A stretch of 64,000 nucleotides of DNA from Venturia oleaginea (Eukaryota > Ascomycota > Dothideomycetes > Venturiales > Venturiaceae), in NCBI GenBank assembly GCA_013176395.1, contig JABMLP010000020.1, forward strand, positions 372,001 through 436,000, read 5' to 3'. The notes below the pieces were generated by a model, which saw nothing but the letters and a program-made list of their open reading frames with translations, did no database searches and had not been told where the DNA came from. Numbering within the stretch: the stretch's first letter is position 1; each line of letters starts with the position of its first letter. Below, piece by piece: positions 43,145-54,277 of the stretch. The translations under genes and the position numbers were made by a program.

Positions 43145-43695
43145 TCACTGTCCGGGCGGTAAAGAGCCTACACTTCTCCGACTTCGTTACCACAATCAGC
43201 GAAGAAGCCTGATACGTCGTGAAGGCGACGGACCATACAGGCAACCTTGTGGGCTCTGATTACCGGTCAGCATATTCTACATATCGTTGTTGTCCCTTCG
43301 TAACACTGACCATGGATTCCGTGGTCGAGCTCTGAACATCCCCACTTTGTCTTAGTTATGTGCCCAAAACTGGTAGGATATTTCCAAACCAATGAGATTG
43401 AATGTTGACAAATGGTTATCGAAACTTCACGATGCAACTAAAGCAGCCTTCTCATAGATACGGTGAATCCTAAAGGCGAGATGAAGAAATCGTCATAATT
43501 TGACCAAGTTGGACTCTCCTGACGATCAGAACAATATTCTATATATATCTGTCAATCCCAAAAGTGCTGAAAGCAGTAACGTGCTAAGGTATATCGTTTT
43601 GGAAACACCACCAAGCCGGTAATTATGACACCAACTAAGGCCAACGCCATCGTGTTGCAACACAATGAGATAATTGAGTGAGTTTGTGCTATTCT
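43145..43695. other. Intergenic, no gene recognised
   Basis: About 550 bp upstream of the small tail-anchored gene and downstream of the mitochondrial protein gene. No frame with features. Confidence 0.5.
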
Positions 43696-45148
43696 TCAAC
43701 CAGGCCCACCCTTTGGTCTTTGTGATTTATTCCGGACCCCTTTAACCGTGAACGTCTTGTCAACGAACCTGTTCGTGGTTAAATCGTAGTTGGAATCCAC
43801 ATCGACAGTCATAACCGTCTGCTGGTGTACCACCTCTATCGAACCCTTGACCTCGATGCATCCCGCTGGTGGATTAGGTTTCGTTTTGTCCTGTTTCAGC
43901 AGATTCCGCACGAAGATGTATGACGACAAAGGAGCTGGGTCAGCCTTTGGGAAATAAGCGGACAGTTTCGATGGCGCTTCTTTTTCTTCGCCTGACTCTG
44001 GGGGTGTTGATGATTCTGCCTTTGAACCGGTCGACGATGTAGAGGTTGCTTCCTTCTTGTTGATAGGTGGGACAAGTGGCGGCGCGATGTTTTTCTTCTC
44101 TCCCTGCTCTGCTCTCTTTTTTTCCGCAACGTGAGCCATAAACATGAACTTCATCGCCTCATTTTCGGGGTCAAATTTTGGCTTCATCCCAAGGTACTGG
44201 CGAACTTTGTTGGCCTGCTCCATGTAGTTATAGCGTATGACCTTCCATCCAGCTTTCAGCCCGGCAGTTGGCATTACTGCTTTGGATAGCTTTTGATATT
44301 GGTGCTGAGGTACTGCCTTTTTGGACCAGGCTATGAAATCGCCGCCAATTTCAATACCAAAGACACCATAGTCTTGAGGAGGTCCTTCGGGGTATATGAT
44401 GGTAAGCATTGCCCTTCCGCTGTCGAGAAAGAGCTTCTGGCGCATCAGCACTCGGAACGAACGTGCAACTTCTAAGCGTATTTCTTTGACGAGCTGAGCT
44501 AGAGCGGATGATGTTAGTCATGAGCATTTGCAGTCTTTCTTGTCCATGCTAACCTTGTATGTCTTCTTGTCTCTTTGGATCTTTCGCGAGTTTCAAAAAG
44601 GCCTTCCATTCTGGATCGGATGCTTTGAAGTATGTCTTTTCCTCTTTCTTGGGCCATCCAAAAGGGATGAACCAGCCGTCCTCCATCTCTTCTTCCTCGT
44701 TGTTCTCCAAGCTCGCGTCCGGTTTCACCTTCTTATCATCTCCAGCTATTTCGATCTCAAGGCCTATCCAATCCAACCAGTAGTAGCAGAGAGCAAGGAA
44801 TATTACTGCGTATGGGAGGCCATTGAAGATGCGCCGCCGCAGAGGGGGCTTTCTGAGCTTGACGTGGGACAACCTGAGGTTCTGACCATTTGCAACCAAG
44901 GTGGAGAATTGCCTGGTCTTCAGGGTGGAGAATTGCCTGGGCTTCAAGGTGGAGAATTGCCTGGACTTCAAGGTGGAGAATTGCCGTGTGGCAGCCCTTC
45001 TATACATGTGCAGGTGTGGGACAGCAGGCGGAGGCGGAAGAAGCGAGTTCGAAGAGATGGCGAGGGCGAGGGCGAAATTGGCATGGAAACGGGCGGGCGT
45101 CGAGAGCTGTGTGGGTTTGATGTTGGAACGTTGGAAAGAGATTCTCAA
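43696..45148 (-). CDS. Predicted mitochondrial single-pass membrane protein, unknown
   Basis: Two exons (45148-44554 and 44498-43696; intron gttagc...tctag, phase 1) encode 465 residues. The first ~110 residues are Arg/Ser rich and free of acidic residues, as in a mitochondrial presequence, and contain four tandem R-Q-F-S-T-L units. Next comes one membrane segment (L-P-Y-A-V-I-F-L-A-L-C-Y-Y-W-L). An acidic linker (N-N-E-E-E-E-M-E-D-G-W) leads to a conserved-looking globular part with W-F-I-P-F-G-W-P, Y-P-E-G-P-P-Q-D-Y-G-V-F-G-I-E-I and a C-terminal beta-rich domain. I do not recognise the family; inner-membrane location is inference. An internal start at M-Y-R-R-A-A-T-R is possible. It is divergent from Vps3844 with only 143 bp between starts. 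Confidence 0.82.
44901..44985 (-). repeat. 24-bp tandem repeat in the presequence
   Basis: Four copies start at 44901, 44925, 44949 and 44973. On the plus strand each begins GTGGAGAATTGCC. The reverse strand encodes R-Q-F-S-T-L-K plus one variable residue (S, P, T). The fourth unit in the protein diverges after R-Q-F-S-T-L. Confidence 0.92.
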
Positions 45149-45291
45149 GCGGTTATTCGTCGTTGTTGCTATTGTTGAGTTGAGCCGTCAAATCGAGCTT
45201 CAGTTGGATTGGGCGAGCCACGCATCTTCAATTGTTCAGCGCTGAGATAAGGCACTACCATCACCACCTCGACCAAACACCACCCTCCACT
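45149..45291. promoter_or_regulatory. Short bidirectional promoter region
   Basis: Only 143 bp separate the start codons of two divergent genes, the mitochondrial membrane protein and Vps3844, so both must share this control region. It contains CACC-rich leader sequence on the Vps3844 side. No specific factor site is identified. Confidence 0.6.
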
Positions 45292-46574
45292 ATGAGACTA
45301 TTACGATCCAGCCTGCTCTGCGCTGCATCGGCCGCCATTGCTGCAGCTTCAGCTGTTGCCAACGTTTATCTATACGACCACGACGCCTCGTCATCGCCGC
45401 ATACCTCCCGCTCAGAAACCATCGATGCAGAGACATCACGACTCATCTTCGCCCAGAGACTGGGCCTCTCTCAATTCCACACATTAAACACAGCCGACGA
45501 TGAAGCTCTTCAAAGGATTAATGACTTTGGCGGACGGCAAAGGCCGCTGTTTGCAGTAGACAAGGTTGCAGACAGCCCCTCAAAAGTCATGATAGTTGTT
45601 GAAGGCGTGGACGACCCCATGAGTATGTGATATTGCATCTTTCAATTAGATCCGAAACAACCACTAATCGCCTTGTAGTCCCAGCTTTGACAAACTTCAA
45701 GTCATTCTCGATATCGCCCGCTCCACACCCTTCAGACAGCTACCAGCTATGGTCCACCCTTTCCACCGAATCATCACAGCTACCACAAATCGGGGGGCCA
45801 GATGATGAAGTTCTTCGCGCTCTAGCCCCACTTTCCGACATGAAATCGAATTCTCTGGATACCTACAACAACCAACGCACGCTCCTCTATGTCAAAAGTG
45901 TCGCCACAGCTGCCCACGCCGATGTACCTGAACAGCTACGAACCCTCGGCTCCGCGATTAAGGAATTGTACAACGTATTGAAGGATTCAGAAGGATCATC
46001 ATTGAGCATCATGTTTATGCCATCTTCAAGCAAATGCTCGAAGCACGCCACCAACGCTTATGGCCTACAATTCTCCAAGCGAGCAGCAAAGGCCCAACGC
46101 GAACAGATCCTGTCCGAGGCCAAGCCATCAGCAGCAAAGCCATCAAGCACCGTCGAATCCACCTCTCCTTTCCTCGCCACCAAGGTCCTTAAGGGTGCAG
46201 TTCCAACCTGTTTCTCCTCAAAACACAACTGCGAGACCGGAACCAACAACTGCACTTCCCATGGTTCATGTATTTTGAAGTTTTCGGCCGATATCAAGAA
46301 TAGCGATGGAGTCATGACCAAGAGCGATTGCTATGGATGTGCTTGCAAGGCCGAAGTGAAGAAAAACAAAGTGGGAGAACAGACTACGAGATTTGGTGGA
46401 GCAGCTTGCAACAAGAAGGATATTGTCATGCCATTCTGGCTGGTTGGAGGTTCCAGCGTTCTCTTGATCTTCATTGTCAGCTGGGGTCTGGGATTACTGT
46501 ACAGCATGGGAAGTGAGGAGCTACCATCTGTCATCGGCGCTGGTGTCAGTGGACCAAAAGCGAGAGGCAGTTAA
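45292..46574 (+). CDS. Vacuolar sorting protein Vps3844-family
   Basis: Two exons (45292-45622 and 45679-46574; intron gtatgt...ttgtag, phase 1) encode 408 residues. The N-terminal signal peptide (L-L-C-A-A-S-A-A-I-A-A-A-S-A) is followed by V-Y-L-Y-D-H-D-A and a lumenal region. Near residues 295-345 lies a cysteine cluster (C-F-S-S-K-H-N-C, C-T-S-H-G-S-C, C-Y-G-C-A-C) like an EGF-type module. A single membrane helix follows (F-W-L-V-G-G-S-S-V-L-L-I-F-I-V) with a short cytoplasmic tail ending G-P-K-A-R-G-S. This is the domain order of the Vps3844 family, ER/Golgi-vacuole type I membrane proteins named for vacuolar sorting. The precise role is not established. Confidence 0.88.
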
Positions 46575-47233
46575 GCTGCTTGGCTTCGTGATAGAAGATG
46601 AATGGAGGAAGACCGAAATTTTTGGACCTGGACTTGGGTTTGGCGTTTACATGGCAACTGTCTAGTCTTGGGAAGTGTGGTGTTCGAATTGAAAGATGGG
46701 ATGGAAGTCGAGATGCATTTAAGCTTTTACTAGTAATTTTACATCACATCAACCTTCAGGTTCATCTCTCCAGTTGAACATTTGTCACCTGCGTGTCCAG
46801 ATGATTGATAATAATACCTTATGTGGCACCAATCAACCGTTCTGAGCAATAGAATACTTTCTATTTAATGTGGTCGGAGTGGCTTCATACTTCAATGGCA
46901 AACATTAGAGGAAAAACTGATCCTTGAAAATTCGCAATTAGGGCCGTCTTTTGCATGAGGGATCTTGATGAGCAAGGAATTTAGCAAGTTGAATAGAATC
47001 GAGTCCCATGATATTTCTACTTTATGCGCACTCATGCTCCCAAATATATCCCCGCGCGTGTCGCAAGAATGGGGAAATCATCTCTACAACGCCCGCCAAT
47101 AGTCTTGCAACCTGTGAAATCCATGCGAGAATGCCATGCCAATAATAAACGCCAATAGCAAGTTCTCCAACTTCAGGTACTGTTACAAAATCGCCCTTAA
47201 CCGTTACTTGATACAGTCATCTGCGCTTGCCGC
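46575..47233. other. Convergent 3' intergenic region
   Basis: About 660 bp between the 3' ends of Vps3844 and Sec66. No coding feature seen; moderately AT-rich. Confidence 0.5.
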
Positions 47234-48075
47234 TCATTTCTTGCCCTTCTTCTTCTTGTTTGCGGCCGATGCAGAGCTCTTATCGGCTGGGCCCCCGCCT
47301 TCGACCAGCACCGTATCGTCGCTGGTATCGCTTGTTCTGCTTGCGGCTTTTGGTACGGGTGATGCCTCATCCTCTCCGTCTAGTTCTTCCATGAGCTCGG
47401 CGCGGATGGACTCCTTCTTCTTCTCCCACCATTCCTTCTCAGATTCTGTTTGCGACTGGAGATCGGACATGCGTTGGCGTATCAGCTGGTTGTTTGCGAT
47501 TTCGTTTGCGGATTGGAAGATGGTTTGGCCCCAGTTTGGGTTGAAAGCGTTGGCCTTTGAGTCTTGTTAGATGGTATTTATTCGATTGGACAGGGTATCT
47601 CAGGCAAGAGTGATCAGCATACCTCGGCGACAACATCTCGCAACTCATCTTCTATTTCTTTCTCGGCCCTGAGGAATCGCTGCCACAAATCGTCGCCCAC
47701 GGAGCCACGTTGTAGTAACGATGAGAGTGCTTGCTTAGAATTTCTGATCTGTACGATTCGGAGTATGTCCTCTGTTGCGCGGCGTAAGAGCGCAGCTTTC
47801 AGCACTGTCTCTGGGACGGCGGCTTTCTCTTCGCCATCTTCGGTTTCTATATGGAGGAGGGAGAGGTATATGTTGCGCTGAACGTGTGGTCCAAACCAGG
47901 GCGCCAGGGAAGCCGATTTTGCTTTCTGGAGGTTAGTGCCTACGTAGTAAGAGGTTGATTGGGTATGCGACCTACAGGCTTTCCTTTTGTTATAGAGAGA
48001 CGAAAAGGCAGCAAAGGATCCCACGAGGATACCCAAGTACAGAAAAGAAAAGGCGAGGTTGAACCAGTTGACCAT
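47234..48075 (-). CDS. SEC66: ER translocation complex subunit Sec66 (Sec71)
   Basis: Three exons (48075-47976, 47921-47623, 47554-47234) encode 239 residues. Intron 1 runs gtaggt to agaaag; because it is a multiple of three and in frame, unspliced reading would also stay open. The splice that restores R-K-A-S-K-S-A-S-L-A-P-W-F-G fits the family. The N-terminal helix F-N-L-A-F-S-F-L-Y-L-G-I-L-V is the membrane anchor. Conserved motifs follow: H-V-Q-R-N-I-Y-L-S-L-L-H, A-L-L-R-R-A-T-E-D-I and N-P-N-W-G-Q-T-I-F-Q-S-A-N-E. The end is a Lys-rich tail, K-K-K-K-G-K-K. Sec66 works with Sec62, Sec63 and Sec72 in post-translational import into the ER. It is divergent from NPL4, historically also linked to this process. 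Confidence 0.92.
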
Positions 48076-48902
48076 GTTGAAAGGCTCTCCTTCGATCTTC
48101 TTATGTGTAAGCTGTTTGGGGAAGGGGAAATTTTTGCTGCGGCGAGAGACGAAATGTGTTCGGAGTTGACGTGGTGTTGATCTGTCTTCTACTTGGACCC
48201 TGGCGATAAATTGATAGCCTCGTCACAGCCATGAAGAATGTGCCGCAGGAGCATTCAGTACCAAAAAAGATGAAATGAAAGAAAGCACCGACGTGGAACG
48301 CTGTCAGGATATTGTTCCTCGCCAACAGCCATCCAGGCCAGCTTCTATAGCTTCGGGCGGCGATAGCACGATTTCATTGCCAAAAGAGGACAAGGCGGAA
48401 CAGCAGCCTGATGGCTGATATTAGAAAAGAATAGACTTAGGGACGTGTCGAATGGCAAGATAATGGTCGAGAAGATAGCAAAGTACATGTTTCGTGAGAC
48501 AATTGGAAGAATTGATAACAGAATGACATCCTTCTTCATGAGATGTTACTGCGACGGACATACCTCCTAGGATGAAATCTATCTTCACATGGCGCTCTTC
48601 TGTTCACATAAATAGTATATTCTTCCTCGAGACCATATGTTTTACAGGTCTTAGCTGTTCGACTGAACGTATGCCTTGTCGTATGCAACACCCCCCAAAA
48701 CTACAAGGGGTACGCGCTCTTTCACGGCGGCTCTAGGCGCCAGGAAACGCGTCGGACTACATGACGTTCGCCTCTGGGCTTCCTCCAATTTCTACTTGAC
48801 AAAGCCAATCCAAACCACGACCATAGAAACAACTTCCTACTTCAACACCACCTACTCTGTTCAAGTACACGTAAACCCAGACCTTCTAACACACCACCAA
48901 CA
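48076..48902. other. Divergent region between SEC66 and NPL4
   Basis: About 830 bp with no credible coding frame. The 48800-48902 stretch is an A/C-rich leader for NPL4. Confidence 0.5.
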
Positions 48903-50938
48903 ATGATACTCCGATTCCGTAGCCGCGATGGCCAGTTCAAGCTCGATGTACAACCTACAGACGACTTCTCATCCCTCGCAGGCAGTATCGTAAAGAACCT
49001 ACCCAGCAATACCAATATCTCCACCATCAAAGTCGCCAACAACCCCGCCAGCAAATCTGCTCATCTTCTGACGAAACTCAAAGGCGTCAAGCTCGAGCAA
49101 ATTGGATTAAAGTTAGTAGGGTGATGAGTACAGCTTATCACAGTTCACTAACACCCTGATTAGACACGGCGAGCTGGTCTTCCTCACTTACGACACTCAA
49201 GTATCTGAATCGAATGGCCACTCTCACCCCGCCCCAACCGCGAATCGCCTCAACGGAAAAGAGGTCAAGCCTTCAGAAGCTCCATCGTTAGCCATACCGC
49301 GAGGTGACTCGACAAAACTCATCAAGAATCCCTGGGAGGTCGTCAAACAGTCACCGTTAGACGATGCACTGGACAAAAAGGATGGCAAGATACACAGGCC
49401 AAAGGATCAGAGAATGTGTCGCCATGGGCCACGAGGCATGTGCGACTATTGCCAGCCTGTTGAACCATACGACCAGAAATACCTCGACGAGAAGAAGATC
49501 AAGCACTTGTCATTCCACTCGCATCTTCGCAAGTTGAATGCTGGAAAGAACAAGCCGGAATCGGGAAGCTCATACATGCCTCCTTTGTCAGAGCCATACT
49601 TTCGTGTGCGCCCAGATTGTCCGTCAGGACATGCTCCATGGCCTGCAGGAATATGCACAAAATGCCAGCCGAGCGCCATCACGCTCCAGCAGCAAGCTTT
49701 TCGTATGGTTGATCACGTCGAGTTTGCTTCTTCTGCCATAATCGACACCTTCTTGAACTGGTACAGACAAACGGCACATCAGCGGATAGGATATTTGTAC
49801 GGCCGTTACGAGGAGTATCCGGAGGTTCCACTAGGCACAAAAGCTATTGTCGAAGCTATCTATGAGCCTCCACAAATGACCGAGGTGGACGGGGTTACTT
49901 TGGGCGACTGGGAGAATGAGAAGGATGTCGATGAAATCGCACGTCTTTGCGGTATGGAACGGGTCGGTGTCATTTTTACCGATCTAATCCCCGATAAGGA
50001 GAAGACAGATGGATCTGTTATCTGCAAGCGTCATGCCGATTCTTTCTTCCTCTCTTCACTCGAAATCATTTTTGCAGCACAGCATCAAGCAAGATATCCA
50101 CGGCCAACCAAATGGTCCGAAACTGGAAAATTTGGCTCCAACTTTGTCACCTGCTGTATCACTGGTGACGAGAATGGTCAGATCCATATCGTGTCCTACC
50201 AAGCATCCAATGCAGCCGTGGAGATGGTCAACGCAGACCTAGTTGAGGCTTGCGCAGATCCAGGTCTGATGCTTGTTCAAAGCGAAGAGGAGGAGGGCAA
50301 TCTGGGACGAACTCGGTACATCCCCGAAGTGTTTTTCAGGAAGATCAACGAGTATGGTGCTAGTGTCCAAGAGAACGCAAAACCAGCATTTCCCGTCGAG
50401 TACCTTCTTGTCACGCTGACACATGGTTTCCCAATCACCCCAAATCCCGCGTTCTTGTCAAACACTTTCCCTGTTGAGAATCGACACGCTATGGGCGAAG
50501 TCCAAGACCCACGTGAAGTAGCGAAGGCACTCAAATCCGGCTCTGACATAGTGGAACTCAAGTCACTCTCCAATTTTCACATGCTTACTTACCTTTGTGG
50601 ACTCAGCGTTTTTGGCAAGGTAATATCGAAATTCCTCATTTCCTCGCATAACGGCAACTGCTGATCATACGGCGGAACAGGACGAAGAAGCCCTTGCAGC
50701 CAAAGTAGCTGTAACTCACGATCTTTCCGACCGTGTTAATCTGCTCTCAAGTCCAGGCTGGGGAACCCTGATGATGGTTCTCGATGAAAGTGGTGAGCGC
50801 CCCCGAAAGCGTCGTGGCTCCCCAACGAATGCCACAAACGGCGAAAGCAAACGTCGTGTCGGCAATCAGAAATCGGATGTCACAAGCATGGAAGAACTAG
50901 CTAAGCGCGTTAAGAGAAATAGCTTAGGTCCAGGTTGA
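48903..50938 (+). CDS. NPL4: Npl4, ubiquitin-binding cofactor of Cdc48/p97
   Basis: Three exons (48903-49111, 49164-50619, 50681-50938) encode 640 residues. The N-terminal ~80 residues are the ubiquitin-like domain ([14 protein letters not shown]). The paired zinc-finger region comes next, with [13 protein letters not shown] and [16 protein letters not shown]. The MPN-like domain begins [12 protein letters not shown] and contains R-I-G-Y-L-Y-G-R-Y. The C-terminus is basic (R-P-R-K-R-R-G-S), ending [11 protein letters not shown]. With Ufd1 and Cdc48 it extracts ubiquitylated proteins in ERAD and chromatin turnover. A coding-like frame lies just downstream (51020-51181), so a further 3' exon is possible. 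Confidence 0.95.
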
Positions 50939-51964
50939 TTCATTCTTTGAATAGACTGATGCCTTTTGCTATTTCTTTAGGTATCACGAACACCTTGATG
51001 ACGAGACCGAAAAGACTAGCTGATAATCGCGAATTGGATCCTGCCGCCTGAAAATGCGCCTCACCCGGAAAATCGCCTCGAAGAGGCGGATAGCGTCGAG
51101 ACCAATACGCCGATGAGTGCGATCCGTGCCGAAAGTTTTGGCGCGGTATACGAATGGGAGACCTGGGATAGTGAAGCTTGAATGGGAATGAGCGTTATTG
51201 TTGGCTAAGTGTGTCGTGTTCGATCATGCAGAATGATCGTAAGAGCTTTGGCAAATTCAATTTCGAAATTGCTAAGCTTTTTAATAACCAAAGAGCTTTC
51301 TTGCAGATTGACTAGCTCGCTGTTCCTCTTCGTACTGTCGAGTACAGATGTGGTGTAATAGAAAGACATGTCACCATATCGGAAAAGCAACACGCTGATA
51401 CACGTATGTGTCTTTTCTCTTTTTATTTTTTTATTTTGTTCATCATGGCAAACCCTTCCCAGAGTACGGGAAACTGCTCACTCCATTTGGCAGTCCTAAT
51501 TGCCTTGGTATTGTTCTATTCTCCTAACGTATCCTACTCCATCTTCTCACCATCTCCTCGACCCGTATTTATCTATTCAGTGAGGTTCCTACGCAGCCCC
51601 GATCCCACGACAAATATTCCTTCCACCACATCTATCTCCCACGTCTAACACCGACTCTTCTGTAAAATCAGCGGACCTCTGAGAGCATGTAAAACGGCCA
51701 GCCATGATATCAGATATAATGACATTGTTATGATGGAGATACGGCGTAAAGCCATTCTTTCTGGTGATGAGTTGCGAGTTCGGTGTTCTCTATCGTCAAG
51801 GAAACATGGAGGGGAACGGGATGGGGAGTTCGAACCGATTTCGATTTCGATTCCAGATCACACACATACCTTTGAAAGCGCACATTCTCGATCTGGTCTA
51901 GGAGAGGTCAGGTGTCGTGGCCAAATTACAATTACATAGATTCGTATCGCGCTCAAACACATCA
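50939..51964. other. Intergenic, with a coding-like segment at 51020-51181
   Basis: The frame 51020-51181 (54 codons, no ATG at its start, preceded by an acceptor-like gactag) contains W-I-L-P-P-E-N-A-P-H-P and A-V-Y-E-W-E-T-W-D-S-E-A before TGA. It may be an alternative last exon of NPL4 or part of a remnant. The rest appears empty, with AT-rich runs near 51415-51445. Confidence 0.35.
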
Positions 51965-53138
51965 CTATGCCTTCTTCTCCCCAAGTGACTTTTGTTGGGC
52001 TTCGTTTTCCAACATAGCCTTCACCCCTCTCCTGATCCCTTCTTCCAGTTCGACGATGGGCGTGTAACCTAATCTCATCTTCGCCTTGTCCACGGAGTAA
52101 TACCTCGTCATAACGGAATACCTGACCTTCGTCCTGTTCAGATTCGGTATCTTGCCGAATATCCACATTATCCACTCCATTATCGTCGCGATCGTAAGAG
52201 CGAATTGTGTGCCTAGAACCCAAATGGCCGCTGGGTTCAGGGCATTCTGATCTCCCGCCTCTTTCCACACTCTCCGTGCCATGTCCCAGAAATATACCGG
52301 CGAGTCGTTCGTGATGAAGAAGGCTTCGCCGTCTACCCTCTCGTGATCCAGGGGTGCCATTGTGAGCTTTGAGGTGTGGAGGAGCGCGACCAAAGCCAGG
52401 ATGTGACCGTGGGCGATATTCTCGACGTAGGTGAAATCGAAAAGGTTCGTATTCGGACCGAGTTGGAATTTCGATTGGCCCTTTCGCGAAGCCTGAAGAA
52501 GGCCGGGAAGCATTTGGACATCACCGGGACCGAAGATACCCGCCGGTCTGATTGCACAGGTTAGGAAGCCATCTGTCGATCGATTTGCCTTGAGGACGGC
52601 GAGTTCTGCTAGACCCTGATTGCGCGCATTAGATGTGCCAATTATGCGGAAGGAAGTGTTCATTGTTTACCTTTGTATGCGTGTAGTATTCTGGTTGGGC
52701 CTTTCCAACAATGACGGGCCATCTCTCATCGGCGTTGACCAAATCGTTCTCAGCATCCATAATGACACTCGCCGAGCTCGTAAACACAAAGGCTTTCACA
52801 CCGACATCTTGCGACGCCTTCAGCAGATTGTTTGTCCCGTCAACGTTCACCTTGAGCATAACAGACGGCGGTATGCCAAAAGCTACGGGGCTGGCAGTGT
52901 GTATAACGGCATTGGGCTTCAATTTGGTGAAGATTTGTTGTAGGGCTGCTAGATCGGTGATGTCGCAGTCGTAGTAGAAGGCATTGGGATTAGCGATGCG
53001 GTTTCGAGAGGTTCGGAGGTCGAGAGTCGAAACGGTGGTGTTTGGGTGCCTTGAAAGGAGTAGCTTGACGATATGATGGCCGACGAAACCGCAGCCTCCT
53101 ATGACAATAACATGACCGAGGTAATCTTGGTTGGACAT
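51965..53138 (-). CDS. ERG26: Sterol-4alpha-carboxylate 3-dehydrogenase (Erg26-like)
   Basis: Two exons (53138-52671 and 52615-51965; intron gtaaac...aatcag, phase 0) encode 372 residues. The Rossmann motif is V-I-G-G-C-G-F-V-G-H-H-I-V. D-x-D-I-T-D, the N-V-D-G-T motif and the catalytic pair Y-T-H-T-K follow, the latter ending exactly at the splice site. R-P-A-G-I-F-G-P-G-D is the substrate-side signature of the 3beta-hydroxysteroid dehydrogenase/isomerase family. A hydrophobic stretch (A-L-T-I-A-T-I-M-E-W-I-M-W-I) near residue 300 suggests ER-membrane association. In ergosterol synthesis Erg26 removes the C4 carboxyl group as CO2 while oxidising C3. Length suits Erg26, but filamentous fungi have paralogues, so the gene symbol is probable, not certain. 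Confidence 0.85.
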
Positions 53139-53222
53139 TTTGGCGGTTCAGAAGAGGGTTTGCGACAATTGCAATACTTGGAAGTCAGTTCGTGAGTTGG
53201 ACCCTTGATTTTCACGTATGAC

Positions 53223-53230
53223 TATAAATA
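53223..53230 (+). promoter_or_regulatory. TATA-like box
   Basis: TATAAATA lies between the start of the Erg26-like gene (reverse strand) and the ATG-less frame at 53282. It is on the strand that would serve the latter. Confidence 0.4.
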
Positions 53231-53281
53231 GATACACCCAACCTCATTTCGACTCGTACAATTATTTCTTCTATCTCCTAG

Positions 53282-53584
53282 CATTGTCAGACATCCACTC
53301 GACGAAAGCTAAACAAAGCCATTGCAGCCAAGCAGTCCGGATCGACCGACATCTACGCAAACAATGAACCATCTGTCCCCCTGAGACCAGAGGCTGAAGG
53401 CATTTTTGCTGACTGCTTAGATCTTATCAAACATCTCTCGAACAACAGCCCAGTCGAAGCATGGACCGCGGTATTGGACCTACTGGCCAATCTCATTGCT
53501 CCAAGGACGCTGAACTCAGTCGGGAGTCTTCACAATCAACGGCAAATTGTTGAAGAAGCAAAGAGCGACGTGAGCTCTGCATGA
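53282..53584 (+). other. Coding-like open frame without ATG
   Basis: A 100-codon frame is open from 53282 to TGA 53582-53584. It has strong coding character: R-R-K-L-N-K-A-I-A-A-K-Q-S-G near the start, then G-I-F-A-D-C-L-D-L-I-K-H-L and E-A-W-T-A-V-L-D-L-L-A-N-L-I-A-P, predicted helical. No ATG lies in frame before the helical part. Acceptor-like ctag ends at 53281 and gtcag at 53290, and a TATA-like box sits 50 bp upstream. It may be the second exon of a gene whose first exon I cannot find, a gene using a near-cognate start, or a pseudogene with a lost start. The family is not recognised. Confidence 0.4.
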
Positions 53585-54277
53585 AACAAGATGCATTGGA
53601 TAAGCACGGTACATATATGCTATTGATTCTCTCTTAAGTGTGTATATAATCTGGCCGTGTCATCATTTCTGAGACATCTAGGCTCCCCACCGAAGACTAT
53701 ACCAGGCAAACCTTCTCTTGGTAGTTCTAAACTCATAGTCCCAGTATCACGTAGTATTCCCTCGTTAAACATAGTTTCCCTCCTGATTACCTCTACCTCT
53801 ACATGTCTGGTCCTACTTTTGGTCGGATCTTCAGAGTATGGGGAATGGGAGATTATTACCTTTATTTTGGGCATGATGTACCGTTTTCTCTCTCATGTCT
53901 TGATTGATTGCTAGCGAAGTAAGGCGAGGCTTCGGGAGCCTCAGACTGTCGAATACTTGGATAAAGGACGACTGAAGGCATTCTATGTCTCAGGATACAA
54001 AGAAGAGGCGGGTCGACTGATCTATGGTAGCAATGGAATCCTTGAAATGATTCGAGGATATCGGTCGCTCCACAGCCGCGCGGTCACTTTATTGTCTTTC
54101 CTTCCAGTTATTTCGAAATCGAGACCACTGATGTCATTTTGATACAGATCGATAACGGTAAGTTTCTGGCAACCCAAAAAATGATTGGTAGCCTTCAATC
54201 TCGAGTTCAAGGGTTTAACATCGAAGAGCAGTGACTGATGGCTCCGCTGTGGCCTAACGTCATGGATATTCTGGATC
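53585..54277. other. Intergenic, no gene recognised
   Basis: A reverse-strand frame at 53620-53874 (84 codons, starts M-P-K-I-K-V-I-I-S-H-S) is the only candidate and lacks support beyond being open. Confidence 0.4.

Noticed and set aside
44528..45178. 216-codon plus-strand frame with repeated G-G-E-L-P-G-L-Q
   Set aside because: It is the antisense of the presequence repeats in the mitochondrial protein gene, and lacks a start context or domain.
51406..51648. 80-codon plus-strand frame beginning with an F/L/I-rich run
   Set aside because: The hydrophobic start is encoded by a T-rich low-complexity run (about 51415-51445); no conserved or coding-like continuation.
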